NCBI GenBank assembly: GCA_963788015.1
Contig: CAWBEY010000012.1
Span: forward strand, 2,108,001-2,172,000
From: JBBRHH01 sp963788015
GTDB taxonomy: Bacteria; Planctomycetota; Phycisphaerae; Tepidisphaerales; Tepidisphaeraceae
DNA length: 64,000 nt
Reading direction: 5' to 3'
The notes under the pieces are model-generated. The model was not told where the DNA came from and did not search any database. It was given only the letters and a program-made list of their open reading frames with translations. Positions 17,269 to 27,893 of this stretch are shown one piece after another; position 1 is the first letter of the stretch, and every line of letters begins with the position of its first letter. The position numbers were made by a program, and so were the translations under genes.

Positions 17269-20231
17269 TCATGCGGTTTTTTGCAGGGTGGGGAGGGAGT
17301 GCGGGGGTGTCAGGCGGCTTTTCAGGTATTGGCCGGTGTAGCTTTCCTCTACTTCCACGATGTCTTCGGGGGTGCCGGTCGCGACGACGCGTGCCGCCGC
17401 CTGTCGCCGCCTTCGGGGCCCATGTCGATGATCCAGTCGGCACATTTGATGACGTCGAGGTTGTGCTCGATGACGAGGATCGGTGTTGCCCATGTCGGCC
17501 AGGCGGTTCAGGACGTTCAGCAGGTTGTGGATGTCGGCGAAGTGCAGGCCGGTGGTCGGTTCGTCGAGGACGTAGAGCGTGTGGCCGGTGGCGGTTTTGC
17601 CCAGTTCGGTGGCGAGCTTGACGCGCTGGGCTTCGCCGCCGGAGAGTTGGGTGCTGGGCTGGCCGAGTTTGACGTAGCAGAGGCCGACGTCGTTGAGGGC
17701 TTTGAGCATGCTGGTGGATGCTGGGGAAGTTTTCGAAGAAGGCCAGGGCTTCTTCGACGGTCATGTTGAGGACGTCGGCGATGGTCTTGCCGCGGTAGTG
17801 GATTTCCAGCGTCTCGGCGTTGTAGCGCGTGCCGTGGCAGACTTCGCAGTTGACGTAGACATCGGGGAGGAAGTGCATCTCGATGCACTTGGTGCCCTGG
17901 CCCTGGCAGGCTTCGCAGCGGCCGCCTTTGACGTTGAAGCTGAAGCGGCCGGCATCTCGTAGCCGCGGATTTTGGCTTCGCGGGTGTTGGCGAAGACCTT
18001 GCGGATTTCGTCGAAGACGCCGGTGTAGGTGGCGGGGTTGGAGCGCGGGGTGCGGCCGATGGGGCTTTGGTCGATCTCGATGACCTTGTCGATCTTTGCG
18101 ATGCCGTTGAGCTGTTTGTGCGCGCCGGCTTTCACGTTTGGAGCCGTAGAGCTTGCGCTTCAGGGCGGGGAGGAGCGTTTGGTTGATGAGCGTGGATTTT
18201 CCCGAGCCGCTGACGCCGGTGATGCAGACCAGGCCGCCGAGGGGGATGCGGACGTCGACGTTCTTGAGGTTGTTTTCGCGGCAGCCTTTGAGTTCGAGGC
18301 ACGCTTTGTCGGGATCGACGGGCCGGCGCGTGGCCGGGGCGACGATGGCGTATTCGCCGGTGAGATATTTGATGGTGGTGCTGTTTGTGTTGTCGAAGCA
18401 CCTGCGGCATCGGGCCCGGCGCAGACGACGTGGCCGCCGTGGGCGCCGGCGCCGGGGCCGATGTCGATGAGGTAATCGGCGGCGCGGATGCAGTCTTCAT
18501 CGTGCTCGACGATGATGACGGTGTTGCCGATGTCTGCAGAGCTTGCGGAGCGTGCGGATGAGGCGGGTGTTGTCGCGCTGGTGCAGGCCGATGGTCGGCT
18601 CGTCGAGGACGTAGCAGACGCCGACGAGGCCGGAGCCGACCTGCGTGGCCAGGCGGATGCGCTGGGCTTCGCCGCCGGAGAGGGTGCCGGTTTTGCGGTC
18701 GAGCGTGAGATAGCCGAGGCCGACGTCGAGCATGAAGCCGAGGCGGCTGTTGATTTCGCGGACGATGGGCTCGGCGATCTTCGTCCTTCCTCGGCTGAAG
18801 CTTGAGGTTCTCGAAGAACTGCCTGGCCTTGGCGACGGTCATGCAGGTGACGTCGTGGATGGAATAGCCGAGGCAAGGTGCGGAAGCTTGAACGGATGGT
18901 TCATCGGGCTCGTCGGCGCGGCAGATTGCCTGTTTGTCGGCTTTCGATGCGTGTGCAGGCGAACGGCGAGGGCTTCTTTTTCAGGCGCGTGCCGCCGCAG
19001 ACGTCGCAGGGTTGCTCGGACATGTACTGGTGCAGGCGGGTTTTGACCCATTCGCTTTCGGTGTTCTCGAAGCGGCGCTGGAGGTTGGGGATGACGCCTT
19101 CGAATTCGGTGCCGGTGCCCATGTCGCCCTTGTTTGTCGGTGCCGTACATCAGGATCTGCTGCACCTTCTTGGGGATGTCCTTGTACGGCATGGCGTATA
19201 GCAGATGCCGAAATCTGCGGCAGAAGTTGCGCAGGACCCGGCTGTAGTAGATGTTCATCCGCTTGCCGTTTTGCGCCAGGCTTCGATCGCGCCGTTCTCC
19301 AGCGAGAGAGAATCATCGGGCACGATCAGCTCCGGATCGAACTCGCAAGTCGTGCCCAGGCCGTGACACGCGGGCACGCGCCGTGGGGCGAGTTGAAGCT
19401 GAAGAGCCGCGGCTCCAGTTCGGCAGAGGGAGACGTGGGGATGATCGGGGCAGGCGAACTTTTCGCTGAAGGTCTGGTCGAGTCCATGTTGCCGTCCGGC
19501 TGGGCGATGGTGACGATCACCAGTCCCTGGCGAGAGCTTCAGCGCGGTTTCGACGGAGTCGGCCAGGCGCGAGCGGATTTCCGGCTTGAGCACGATGCGA
19601 TCGACGATGGCTTCGATGGTGTGGGCGAAGGTTTTCTTCAGCTGCGGGCGGCCGCCGGGGTCGTTGAGTTCGACGATCTCGCCATCGACGCGGGCGCGGA
19701 CGAAGCCCTGCTTGTGGATCGCGCCGAAGATGTCTTTGTGCTCGCCCTTCTGTCCGCGGATCAGCGGCGAGAGGATCATGACTTTGGTGCCGGCTGGGTA
19801 TTGTCATCACGGCATCGACGATCTGGCGAGGGGCTTTGGCTGCTGATCGTTCGGCCGCACTCCCAGCAGTGGGGCGTGCCGGCGCGGGCGAAGAGGACGC
19901 GGAGGTAATCGTAGATTTCGGTGGTGGTGGCGACGGTGGAGCGCGGGTTGCTGCTGGCCGACCGCTGCTCGATGGCGATGGTGGGCGGCAGGCCTTCGAT
20001 TTCGTCCAGGTCCGGCTTCTGCAATTGATCGAGGAACTGCCGGGCGTAGGCGGAGAGCGATTCCATGTATTTGCGCTGGCCTTCGGCGTAGACGGTGTCG
20101 AAGGCGAGGGTGGACTTGCCGCTGCCGGACAGGCCGGTGATGACGACGAGCTGATCGCGCGGGATGTCGACGTTGATGTTCTTGAGATTATGTTCTCTGG
20201 CTCCGCGAATGCGGATGAATTTGAGGCTCAT
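17269..20231 (-). CDS. uvrA: excinuclease ABC subunit UvrA (many frameshifts)
   Basis: UvrA is the damage-recognition ATPase of nucleotide excision repair. The start at 20231 reads MSLKFIRIRGAREHNLKNIN followed by the first Walker A, ITGLSGSGKSTLAFDT, then YAEGQRKYMESLSAYARQFL. Further pieces in other frames show LSGGEAQRIRLATQVGSGL (signature 1), CDVCGGTRLKK zinc-finger residues, YVLDEPTIGLHQRDN, a second GKS region and QLSGGEAQRVKLATELGK with LYVLDEPTTGLHFADI. About 988 codons span the locus, the normal size. Roughly six single-base shifts are needed, which in a core repair gene points to sequence errors. It is the only gene in its transcription unit before the HExxH protein. Confidence 0.93.
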
Positions 20232-20502
20232 GCGATACGGACTCCGCCGCTTGAGAGCGGTTACGGCTGTTGTGTGATGTTCCTAACGGAACCCTAAAGG
20301 GTATATTTTAGGGATGATCGGCGCAGAAGCAAAAAGGCCGATCAATGCGTTAATCTGCGCGGGCGACGGTTCATCATAGCCCTTCCGTCCGCCTGAAGTG
20401 AATGCAATGTACAAGCCTTGCGCATTGACTAAGATAGCGACCAGCAGCGGCGTAGCTCTGTAGCTTGATGCGCGAGGCAAAACCCCGACCCAGGGACCAG
20501 CA

Positions 20503-21435
20503 GTGGCCGACCAGCGACTTGAACGGCTTAAAGCCAACATCCAATCGGTTTTCTTCGGCCATTCCCACGCCGTGGACCAACTCCTCATCGGCCTGATCGG
20601 CCGAGGTCATGTGCTGGTGGAAGACGTGCCGGGTGTTGGCAAAACCGTCCTCGCCCGCGCCCTCGCCCGCAGCATCGACTGCAAGTTCAGCCGCATCCAG
20701 CTCACCCCCGACCTGTTGCCCACCGACGTGCTGGGCGTCTCGATCTACAACAGCGAGACGCAGAGCTTCGACTTCAAGCCCGGCCCAATCTTCGCCAACA
20801 TTCTGCTGGCCGACGAGATCAACCGCACCACGCCGCGGACTCAGTCGGCGCTGCTAGAGGCGATGAGCGAAGAGCAGGTGAGCGATTGAAACCAGAGCCT
20901 GCCGCTCAAACGCCCTTTCATGGTCGTTGCAACCCAAAACCCGTTTGAATTTGAAGGAACGTACTACCTCCCCGAAAACCAGCTCGACCGGTTCCTGCTG
21001 CGCATCACGGTTGGCTACCCCGACCGTGCGGCCGAGCAGCGGATACTCACGCTCCAGCCAGGCCGCACGCGGCTGGACGAACTGCGCCCGGTGATGAGCG
21101 GCGATGAGATCGTCGCCATCCAGGACGAAGTGCCGCAAGTGCGCCTCGACCCGGCCATTCTCGACTACATCCTCGACATCGTGGAAGCCAGCCGCCGCGA
21201 GCCGCAGCTTCATCTGGGCATCTCCCCCCGCGGCGCATTGGCACTCACCCAGGCGTGTCAGGCCGCGGCGCTTTTGGCGGGGCGGAACTATGTGATTCCG
21301 GATGACGTGAAGGCGCTGGTGATTCCAGTGGCCGCGCATCGGGTGATCAGCAAGACGTACCTGCACAATGGGGATGCGAATGCAACGTCACGTATTTTGC
21401 AGCAGATTATGGATCAGGTGCCGGCACCGAAGTGA
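20503..21435 (+). CDS. MoxR-family AAA+ ATPase with an in-frame TGA
   Basis: MoxR ATPases are chaperone-like AAA+ proteins often tied to metal-centre or von Willebrand-domain proteins. Walker A is DVPGVGKTVLARALA (residues about 41-55), Walker B ILLADEINRT, followed by ESMSEEQ-type ALLEAMSEEQVS and VVATQNPFEFEGTYYLPENQ and the sensor region LDRFLLRI. The frame is continuous across the whole gene except for one TGA at 20887-20889 (codon 129), at a position where relatives have a Gly-containing turn; GGA to TGA is a single substitution. The start is GTG at 20503 after AGGGA. No VWA-domain gene is adjacent. It may be a point error or a real nonsense mutation. Confidence 0.88.
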
Positions 21436-21570
21436 GGGAAGTTCGGCCGTCGTCATCTCCCAATATAGCTTGGCAGTCTTCATGATTCGCTCCCTGCGCC
21501 GCACCCGACCTACGCTGCGGTCCTGGCACCTAACAGTCATCGCATCTGTCATGCAACTGTGCATTCATGT

Positions 21571-21927
21571 TCAAGGCGTCCCCCCCTTGCCTTCTCTGCG
21601 CGGGTGACGCTGGAAGCGCGGATCATGGATATCCTGCGGAGCGGTGTCTTCGCTTAACGGTTCTTCGTCGAGCATCGAGTGATCGGGTTGCTGACGCGAC
21701 GGGCCGCTTTGCAGGCGGGCGTTGGTTTGATCTTCCGCGTTGATCCTGCGCGTGGGGTCCTGGCGGTTCTTCACTGCGTCGGGCATCTGATCGGGGCTGA
21801 GCACCGGGACGGCCTGGTTGTTGTCCTGCCGGCCTGCACCGGCCTCTTTTTCTGGTTTGGCCCGCTCGTAACTGGTCGCGGGGTCTTGCACTTTTCCTGG
21901 CGTCGGGGGGGTTGTCTGATCAGCCAT
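21571..21927 (-). CDS. small hydrophilic, probably disordered protein
   Basis: A 118-residue protein rich in Pro, Gln, Asp and Arg and without hydrophobic segments (for example KVQDPATSYERAKPEKEAGA and SMLDEEPLSEDTAPQDIHD). It is probably intrinsically disordered. The ATG at 21927 has a strong AAGGAG six bases upstream. The opening MADQ resembles that of the glycine-zipper protein at 27787. It lies just downstream of trpS on the same strand. No family was recognised. Confidence 0.65.
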   Translation of the reverse strand: MADQTTPPTPGKVQDPATSYERAKPEKEAGAGRQDNNQAVPVLSPDQMPDAVKNRQDPTRRINAEDQTNARLQSGPSRQQPDHSMLDEEPLSEDTAPQDIHDPRFQRHPRREGKGGTP

Positions 21928-21939
21928 CGCATTCTCCTT

Positions 21940-23101
21940 TTAGGAAAGCCATGGTACGCCCCGGCCGGGCTTTGATGAACGGTGAATCTTCGTTGCAAGT
22001 GCTACGATAGCCGCAGGGCGGCGGGGGAAGTAGTCCTGTTTCATTTTGCTTTTGGCCAGCGCCAGCGTCTCCTCGGCCACGGCATTGGCGGCCGAGGTGC
22101 CCTTGCGAAGCACGTCCAGCACATCCGCCGGCCGCTCCTCAAACGGCTTGCGCCGCTCACGGATCGGGCTGATCAGCGCGTTCAAAATTTCCACCAGCTT
22201 GCGCTTGATGACCACGTCGCCGACCTTGCCTTCGCGATAGGCCTGCTGCTGCTCGGCCACCCATGCCTGATCTGGATTGAAAGTTTCGTGAAACGCCCAG
22301 AGCGGATTTTTGGCCGGATCGGTTTCGCCCGGATCGGTGGCGCGGATGCGTTTGGGATCGGTGTACATCCCCATCACTTTCTTCTGCACGGTGTCGGCAT
22401 CATCCGACAGAAAGATGGCGTTGTTGAGGGACTTGCTCATCTTCAAAAGCTCGCCGGACGGGCCGGGGGCGCCGGTGCCGACGAGGCGTTTCACCCGGCC
22501 AAGCTTGGGCTCGATAATCGGAAAAAGGCCGCCGGCTTTCAGCGCATCCTTATCCGGCGTCTGCGGATCGACGCCGCAATAGACGTGATTGAACTTGCGG
22601 GCCACTTCGCGGGTGAGTTCCAGATGCGGCAGCTGATCTTCCCCCACCGGCACAAGCTGCGGACGAAAAGCAAGAATGTCGGCCGTTTGCCCAACCGCAT
22701 AAAGCGGGAACCCGAATGGATACTTGTCACCCAGATCTTTGTCTTTGATCTCCTGCGAGAGAGTCGGATTGCGCATCACGCGATTGAAGGGGATGAGCAT
22801 GGAGAAGAAGAAGGTGAGCTCATCGATGGCCGGCACTTCGGACTGGATGAACATCGTTGCTTTTGTCGGGATCGATGCCGCAGGCCAGGTAATCGGTGGC
22901 GATGTCGATCACGCTCTGGCGAATGTCATCCGGCCGATCGGCGCGGGTCGTAAAGGCATGCTTGTTGGCGATAATGAAGAAGCAGTCGTACTGGTCCTGA
23001 AGGGCAAGACGGTTCTCGACGCTGCCAACATAATGGCCCAGATGAAGCTTGCCGGTGGGCGTGTCGCCGGTGAGGATGCGGGGCTTGGGGGTCGAGGTCA
23101 T
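21940..23101 (-). CDS. trpS: tryptophanyl-tRNA synthetase (one frameshift)
   Basis: Class I aminoacyl-tRNA synthetase charging tRNA-Trp. The N-terminus gives RILTGDTPTGKLHLGHYVGS, containing the HIGH-like HLGH. The KMSKS loop appears as LLKMSKSLNNAIFLSDD, and the ATP-site region VGEDQLPHLELTREVARKFN is typical of TrpRS. One frameshift near 22850 lies in an AAAA run (DPDK followed by ATMFIQSEVPA once one A is removed), as expected for a homopolymer error. The C-terminal end runs to 21940, a little beyond the usual LAKSKMKxDYF end. Corrected length is about 386 residues. Confidence 0.93.
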
Positions 23102-23180
23102 GAGGGGGAGTTATACGAGCACGGGGGTGGGGGCGGTAGTAGCGGGGGAGGGTTTGGGGTTCTTCGGGGTTCATGCCGGT

Positions 23181-23462
23181 TCAGTCATCCAGCGAATTGT
23201 TCATCGCATCCAGCACGATGATCGGGAGCGGCAGCGCTTTCAGGTTCTGTTCGTGCTCCAGATTCTTGTCGACCGCAACGAACGCATCAAAACGCGGCAC
23301 CAGCGGCCGACGCGAGTAGCACGCAGCAGGGTGCGCCGCTGACGCGCCGGGGTTGATCCAAACAAGGCCAAACAGCGGATGTCCAGGCTGAATTTTGTCG
23401 CCGATGAGGTGTTCCGGTTCGACCGGCTTGATGGTCTTGAGGTGGGGAGGAGCGATGAGCAT
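23181..23462 (-). pseudogene. PIN-like/DUF5615-type gene remnant (frameshifted)
   Basis: The C-terminal half, FDAFVAVDKNLEHEQNL then LPLPIIVLDAMNN, matches the end of small PIN-like proteins (VTVDxNL...IVVLxAxSN). Just before it the correct frame LLASAAGAAF is reached by removing one T from a TTTT run near 23293. The N-terminal half (MLIAPPHLKTIKP...) does not resemble the family, so either more shifts exist or the gene is truncated. Such proteins often belong to toxin-antitoxin-like pairs, but no clear partner is adjacent. Confidence 0.4.
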
Positions 23463-23586
23463 GATCGGTTCGTCCTTTCTGTCGTTCGCGCATCACCAAC
23501 ATACATTGCCTCGTGTAATAGCAAAAACAGTGGAGCGTGGCTGCGCGCATTGGCCTGTCGACGAGTGGCGGATATGATGATGAATC

Positions 23587-23853
23587 ATGGTCATGCATTC
23601 TTCCATTCTGGAACGCATTATCGATCCACAGCAGGGGAGTTTTTCCACGGAGCATGCGAGGTACGTTCTATCGTTAGATTTTTCCCCGTCGCAGCACGCG
23701 CGTTACACGGAACTTTCGTCCAAGGCTCAGGAGGGATCATTGACAGAAGACGAGCAGGCCGAGCTTGATGATTTTTTGAATGTGAACGCGCTGCTCACGA
23801 TCCTTCAGTCCAAGGCGCGCGTGTCATTGAAGAAACACAATCCTGCCGCATGA
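23587..23853 (+). CDS. conserved small protein paired with an HNH nuclease
   Basis: An 88-residue, mostly helical, acidic protein. It contains LERIIDPQQGSFSTEHARYV, then LSSKAQEGSLTEDEQAELDD and ends LLTILQSKARVSLKKHNPA. Small proteins with this pattern are found directly upstream of HNH-type genes in planctomycetes and cyanobacteria; the pairing here (six bases between stop and next ATG) fits. Role unknown; an immunity or specificity function would be speculation. Confidence 0.7.
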   Translation: MVMHSSILERIIDPQQGSFSTEHARYVLSLDFSPSQHARYTELSSKAQEGSLTEDEQAELDDFLNVNALLTILQSKARVSLKKHNPAA

Positions 23854-23859
23854 CCGGAC

Positions 23860-24263
23860 ATGGATAAATTCGTTGAGCAGAAGGTTCGGAAGCGGGCAGA
23901 CTTTTGCTGCGAATATTGCTGCCTCCCAGCAGGCATTTCAAAGTTGTCGTTTTCAATTGATCACATCACGGCCAGGCAACATGGAGGCGGAGATCCGGCT
24001 GACAATTTGGCGCTCGCATGCGGCTTTTGCAATCGTCACAAGGGTCCAAATGTCGCTGGCGTCGATCCGACGACCCGCCGCATCACCAGACTTTTTCACC
24101 CGCGTCGAGACATGTGGACAGACCACTTTCGCTGGAGCGGGCGCGCCTTATCGCACTCACTGCCATCGGTAGAACCACCATCGCCGTTCTGGCGATGAAT
24201 CATTTTGTTCAAACCACGACACGGCAGACGTTAATTGACGAAGGCGTTTTCCCACCCGGATAG
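23860..24263 (+). CDS. HNH endonuclease-like protein (one frameshift)
   Basis: The HNH core is clear: CEYCCLP zinc-binding Cys pair, then FSIDHITARQHGGGDPADNL and ALACGFCNRHKGPN with the second Cys/His set. A single shift near 24135-24150 is needed to reach the family-type C-terminus, LIALTAIGRTTIAVLAMN followed by RQTLIDEGVFPPG. Corrected length is about 134 residues. It follows the small protein at 23587-23853, and the two form a two-gene unit that is likely of restriction or selfish-nuclease origin. No methyltransferase is nearby. Confidence 0.75.
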
Positions 24264-24282
24264 CGGCTTGCCCGAACCGTGT

Positions 24283-24643
24283 TCACCGCTTGCGTCCATC
24301 ATCGAACATATCCAGCAGAGTTCCCGTCAAACTCGACGCTGTTCTCACGACGGCCGCGTTGGCGTCGTAGAGGGTTTTGGCGTGGTAGAGCTGAACGAGC
24401 TGTTTGACAAGATCGCTGTCCGACACTTCCTTGCCCTGTTGGTCGGTCGGGGCGGGGGCAGGGTTGGGGGTGATGGAACCGACTTCTACTCCGCTGGAGT
24501 GGGGGAGATCGGTGAGGCTGGCGCTTTGGTCCTGGTGGCCGGGCGCGTCGGCGTTGGCGATGTTGGAGGCGCTGACGTTGACCAGCGCTCTCAGCCGCTT
24601 TCATGCCAGTCAGGGCGATGTTGAAGGTGTCGTTGATACTCAT
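24283..24643 (-). CDS. flagellar basal-body rod (FlgC-like) protein (one frameshift)
   Basis: The N-terminus SINDTFNIALTGMKAAE followed, after a one-base shift near 24590, by VSASNIANADAPG matches the conserved start of flagellar rod/hook proteins. The C-terminal VVRTASSLTGTLLDMFDD matches their end (VxxTxxxxxGTLLD). At about 120 residues it has the size of FlgC or of short rod-like proteins. No other flagellar gene is present in the window, so it may be an orphan. The corrected stop is at 24283-24285. Confidence 0.65.
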
Positions 24644-24892
24644 GCGGTTCTTCTTAAGGGGCTGTGAGAACGGCTATGATCAGCATCGACGCGGCGCGAT
24701 AGCGGCTGAAGGTGGGGCGGGTGTCAAAGGTGGATGCTGGAACGTGCGTGCGTTCCGGCTTGAATGGTTATGCCGCCTGCGCGGCCACGATCAGCCGATA
24801 ACCTGCATCCGAGTCGCCGGCCGCAACGCCTCGCGCACGCCGCCGGTAACACGATTGCCGGAAGTGCTTCTTCATTCCAAGGAATTTTCACC

Positions 24893-26635
24893 ATGCCTCG
24901 CGTTTACTGCCTCGTTCTCGCTTTTGTTTTTCTGGCGCCCTGCGCGGGCCGGCACTATTCGCACTCTGGATGGAAAAAATTACGAGGGCGAGGTGAAGAT
25001 TGATCCAACCGGCGTGCTGCTGGTAACGCCGCACGGGGGAACGCAGACGCGCATCGAGCTATCGAACGTGCTGCAAGCGACCATTCGGGGCGATGCGGCC
25101 TCCGCGCCAGTAAAGCCCGGAAATGCGCTGCCGGCTGAATGGAAGGAGCAAAACATCGGCAACGCCGGGCCGCCCGGCTCGACCACCTATTCGGATTCGA
25201 AATTCCTGATGAAGGGCACCGGCAAGGACATCGGCGAGGCAGCCGACGCATTCCACTTCGTCTACCGCCAGTTGGGATGGGAATGTCAGATCATCGCTCG
25301 GGTAGCATCAATGGAAGGCAAATCAGCTCGGGCCGGGGTGGCCATCCGGGAAGACATGAATCCCAATTCGCGCGGAGGGGCTCTGCTGGTGGACCAGCCC
25401 AAGGGTGTATCCGCATTCGCGCCGGGCCGAGCCGGGCGGTGCAACGGCCGTCATGCACGGCAACGCCGAAGCAAAGACACCGTTCTGGGTGCGGTTGATT
25501 CGCCAGGGAAATACAGTCAGCGCCTACACCTCGGCCGACGGTGAAAATTGGGACAAGATGAGTTCCGAGGACATCAAGCTGAGCGGCAACGTCGCAGATC
25601 GGGTTGGCGCTGACAAGCCGTGAAGGCGCGGCCGTGAGCGCGGTGTTTGATCACGTGTCGGTGGTCAATGATGCACGCAAAACGCCGGCCGGCATGACTG
25701 CGGCAGGTGGGGCCACGACGATCAACACGGGCGTGATGCTGCGCGGCGGCTCGGTCCTCTGCGCCGACATTCGCAGCGCCGATGAGACGGCCGTGAAATT
25801 GTCGCGCAATGGCGACTTATCGGTTTCAACCGGCGACGTCGCGCGCATCATCTTCAAGCCCATGAACGCCGAGCAGGCGGCGAAGCTGTCGCCGGGGCGG
25901 ACGGGTGTGCTCCTCACCAACGGCGACTTCTTCGAGGGCGACGTGCGCTGGGCCGACGGCGGGCAAATCAGAATCAGCTCCGTCCTCTTCGGCAACAAAT
26001 CGTTTGGGACTGGTGAAGCGGTGGCCGTGGCGCTGCACGACGTGAAGGCCGAGCCGGCCGCCTATCAGGTCATGCACGCCGACGGCTCAGTGCTGATGGC
26101 CAAATCCATCACCACTGATGCAACCGGCGTAATCCTGATCGAAGATCAGACGATGGGCCCGATCAAGACAGGGTTGGGGGAGATCAGCGAGATTCGCGCC
26201 GGGTCGTCGCGTTTCATGACGTTGACAGATTTGAAACCTGCCAAGGTGGAGGGTGCCCGACCCGGCGAAACAGCCTACGCCATCGACGCCACCACAAGCG
26301 GCCTGGCGATGGCGCTGGGCGACCAACCGTGCCAGCATGGCATCGGGGCGGCCGCCGGCGCATCACTCCTCTATGACCTGGATGGCGGCTACAAAACATT
26401 CACCGCCCGCGCAGGGGTTCCGCATGGCGTATTGCCGATGGCGCCGGTGCGGTTCGTGGTGCTGGGGGATGGTAAAGAACTTTATCGCAGCCCCGACCGC
26501 ACCAGCCTCGACGAACCCGTCGGTTTTTCCGTAGCCGTCTCGGGCGTGAAATCGCTTGAGCTCAAGGTTGAATGCCCCAGCTCCATCGACATGGGCGGCG
26601 GGGGCTTATGGGCGGAGCCGGCGCTGATCAAATAA
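24893..26635 (+). CDS. secreted NPCBM-domain protein (frameshifted)
   Basis: A secreted protein of about 580 residues. The signal peptide is VYCLVLAFVFLAPCAG at 24893, with AAGGAA upstream. It contains a short SH3-like segment around GEVKIDPTGVLLVTPHGG and a DUF1349/concanavalin-like module (GTGKDIGEAADAFHFVYRQL to AFAPGRAEP). The C-terminus carries two further LxxGDxxxGxV-type elements and an NPCBM-type carbohydrate-binding module (LLYDLDGGYKTFTARAGV to ECPSSIDMGGGGLWAEPALI). Three single-base shifts (about 24955, 25430, 25600). A role in polysaccharide binding at the cell surface is inferred from the modules. Confidence 0.75.
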
Positions 26636-26640
26636 TTAGT

Positions 26641-27153
26641 TCAAACTGAAGAATCAACGGCGCGGCCTGGCGCAACCTCTCTCGGTAGCCGCCGCACAAG
26701 GTAAATCACAACCACCAGGTTCAAAACAAAAATGACGATCTTCGCGGCCAGCACCGAAGTATGCACGGCGTGGTGCGTATGGCGGCGGAATATTTCGTAG
26801 ACCTCCACCGGGATCAACAGACTTGTTGAAATCACGGTCAGGATCTCCCCCCACCGTTTAGCGAGCATCAGCCCCGTCCCTTCGGTCAGGAAAAGGGCGG
26901 CATAGATAAACGTGCCCACGCCAATGAGACGAAGCTTGCGGTCATCGATCTGAAGCAGCCGGCTGATCACGGCGTGGATAATCCGATTATGCTCGTCGGC
27001 ATGAACGCGCTCTATCCAGGTACTGATATAGACACCCATGTCCTGATGCAGCAGCCGGAACGCGTTGATGCCCACCAGCATCAACATCGCCCCCTTCAGC
27101 AGCTTGAAAGCGCCGATGATTCGGAGGGGAGTCTGAGATCGAGGGGCCGGCAC
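26641..27153 (-). CDS. DUF2127 family membrane protein
   Basis: A 170-residue integral membrane protein with the DUF2127 pattern: LRIIGAFKLLKGAMLMLVG, then DRKLRLIGVGTFIYAALFL and RWGEILTVISTSLLIPVEVY, plus a C-terminal helix IVIFVLNLVVVIYLVRRL. Four hydrophobic helices are visible. Its biochemical role is unknown. It converges with the NPCBM gene with five bases between the stop codons, and a strong hairpin separates its start from the upstream glycine-zipper gene. Confidence 0.85.
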   Translation of the reverse strand: MPAPRSQTPLRIIGAFKLLKGAMLMLVGINAFRLLHQDMGVYISTWIERVHADEHNRIIHAVISRLLQIDDRKLRLIGVGTFIYAALFLTEGTGLMLAKRWGEILTVISTSLLIPVEVYEIFRRHTHHAVHTSVLAAKIVIFVLNLVVVIYLVRRLPREVAPGRAVDSSV

Positions 27154-27170
27154 CTGATCCCATTATAAAC

Positions 27171-27210
27171 TCTGAGGCCCGGCTTTTTACAAAGCCCACC
27201 GGGCCTCAGA
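27171..27210. terminator. strong bidirectional hairpin terminator
   Basis: TCTGAGGCCCGG (27171-27182) is a perfect 12-bp inverted match of CCGGGCCTCAGA (27199-27210). The interior contains a second perfect stem (GGCTTT with AAAGCC). On the minus strand it follows the glycine-zipper gene and precedes the DUF2127 start, so it probably ends the former transcript. Confidence 0.7.
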
Positions 27211-27232
27211 ATAATCCTCACGATTTGGCTTG

Positions 27233-27787
27233 TTACAGGACGTTGTCCTTCTGAAGCGCCCTGGCTCCGGCGGGTGGCGTCGCCGGGGTGGCGCACGCGG
27301 TCCCACGCATCGCGGGTGGCCGCCTTGGCCCGTTCCCAGTTCAGCTTCGATGAGCCTTTGGCGTCATTCCACTCCTTGGCCAGGTGCGGCTCCACATCAT
27401 CAAATTCCTTGTCGCTGTAGCGGGTATGGGATTCCCAGCCATGCCGATACGCCGGCTGGTAATCGGTGTCGTAGGTGTAGTCCTTCTGGTAGTACGGCCG
27501 GGTCGCGTGATTTGCTCGCCAGTATTCGTCCTCGGCCGAGGGATTCACGCTTTCAGCGATGCCCTTGCCTGCCAAGCCGCCCGCCACCGCGCCAACCACG
27601 GCACCGATGGCCATTCCAACCGGCCCGCCCACCGCACCGATGGCCGCCCCGGCCGCGCCAGCCGCCGCAGCGCCGATCCCCGTCCCCACGGGGTGCGACC
27701 CCGCGCGCCGGTAATCGGGTCGCGGTTGGCCTCATCATGATGAATATCGCTTCGGTCGTCGTTTTTGTCCTTGAATTGGTCAGCCAT
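27233..27787 (-). CDS. glycine-zipper protein (frameshifted)
   Basis: N-terminus MADQFKDKNDDRSDIHHDEA, then, after a shift near 27690, a glycine-zipper membrane-like segment (GAAAAGAAGAAIGAVGGPVG and AVVGAVAGGLAGKGIAE). A charged aromatic tail follows (YWRANHATRPYYQKDYTYD, EVEP-like DDVEPHLAKEWNDAKG, RDAWDRVRH). The likely true end is ALQKDNVL with TAA at 27233-27235, reached by a second shift near 27265, because the unshifted frame would run through the terminator hairpin into the next gene. GGAGACC precedes the ATG. Proteins of this plan are common in planctomycetes and often stress-linked; function unknown. Confidence 0.7.
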
Positions 27788-27893
27788 GGTTGGTCTCCAG
27801 AAAATGGTTCGACTTGGCCGCGCCTGTCGGCGCAACTGATCAACAAGTGAGCAAGCGAGGTGCCATTGATATTTGTCTTTCCGGAAATATTGA

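Noticed and set aside
20887..20889. Recoding of UGA as glycine (as in some candidate phyla)
   Set aside because: TGA ends many intact genes in this window (for example tdh and the methyltransferase), so the standard bacterial code applies.
23395..23577. A small + strand gene opposite the PIN-like remnant
   Set aside because: No family pattern, and the opposite strand carries the recognisable PIN-like C-terminus.
27096..27232. A longer C-terminus of the glycine-zipper protein
   Set aside because: The unshifted frame would read through a perfect 12-bp terminator hairpin and into the next gene; a one-base shift gives a stop just before the hairpin.
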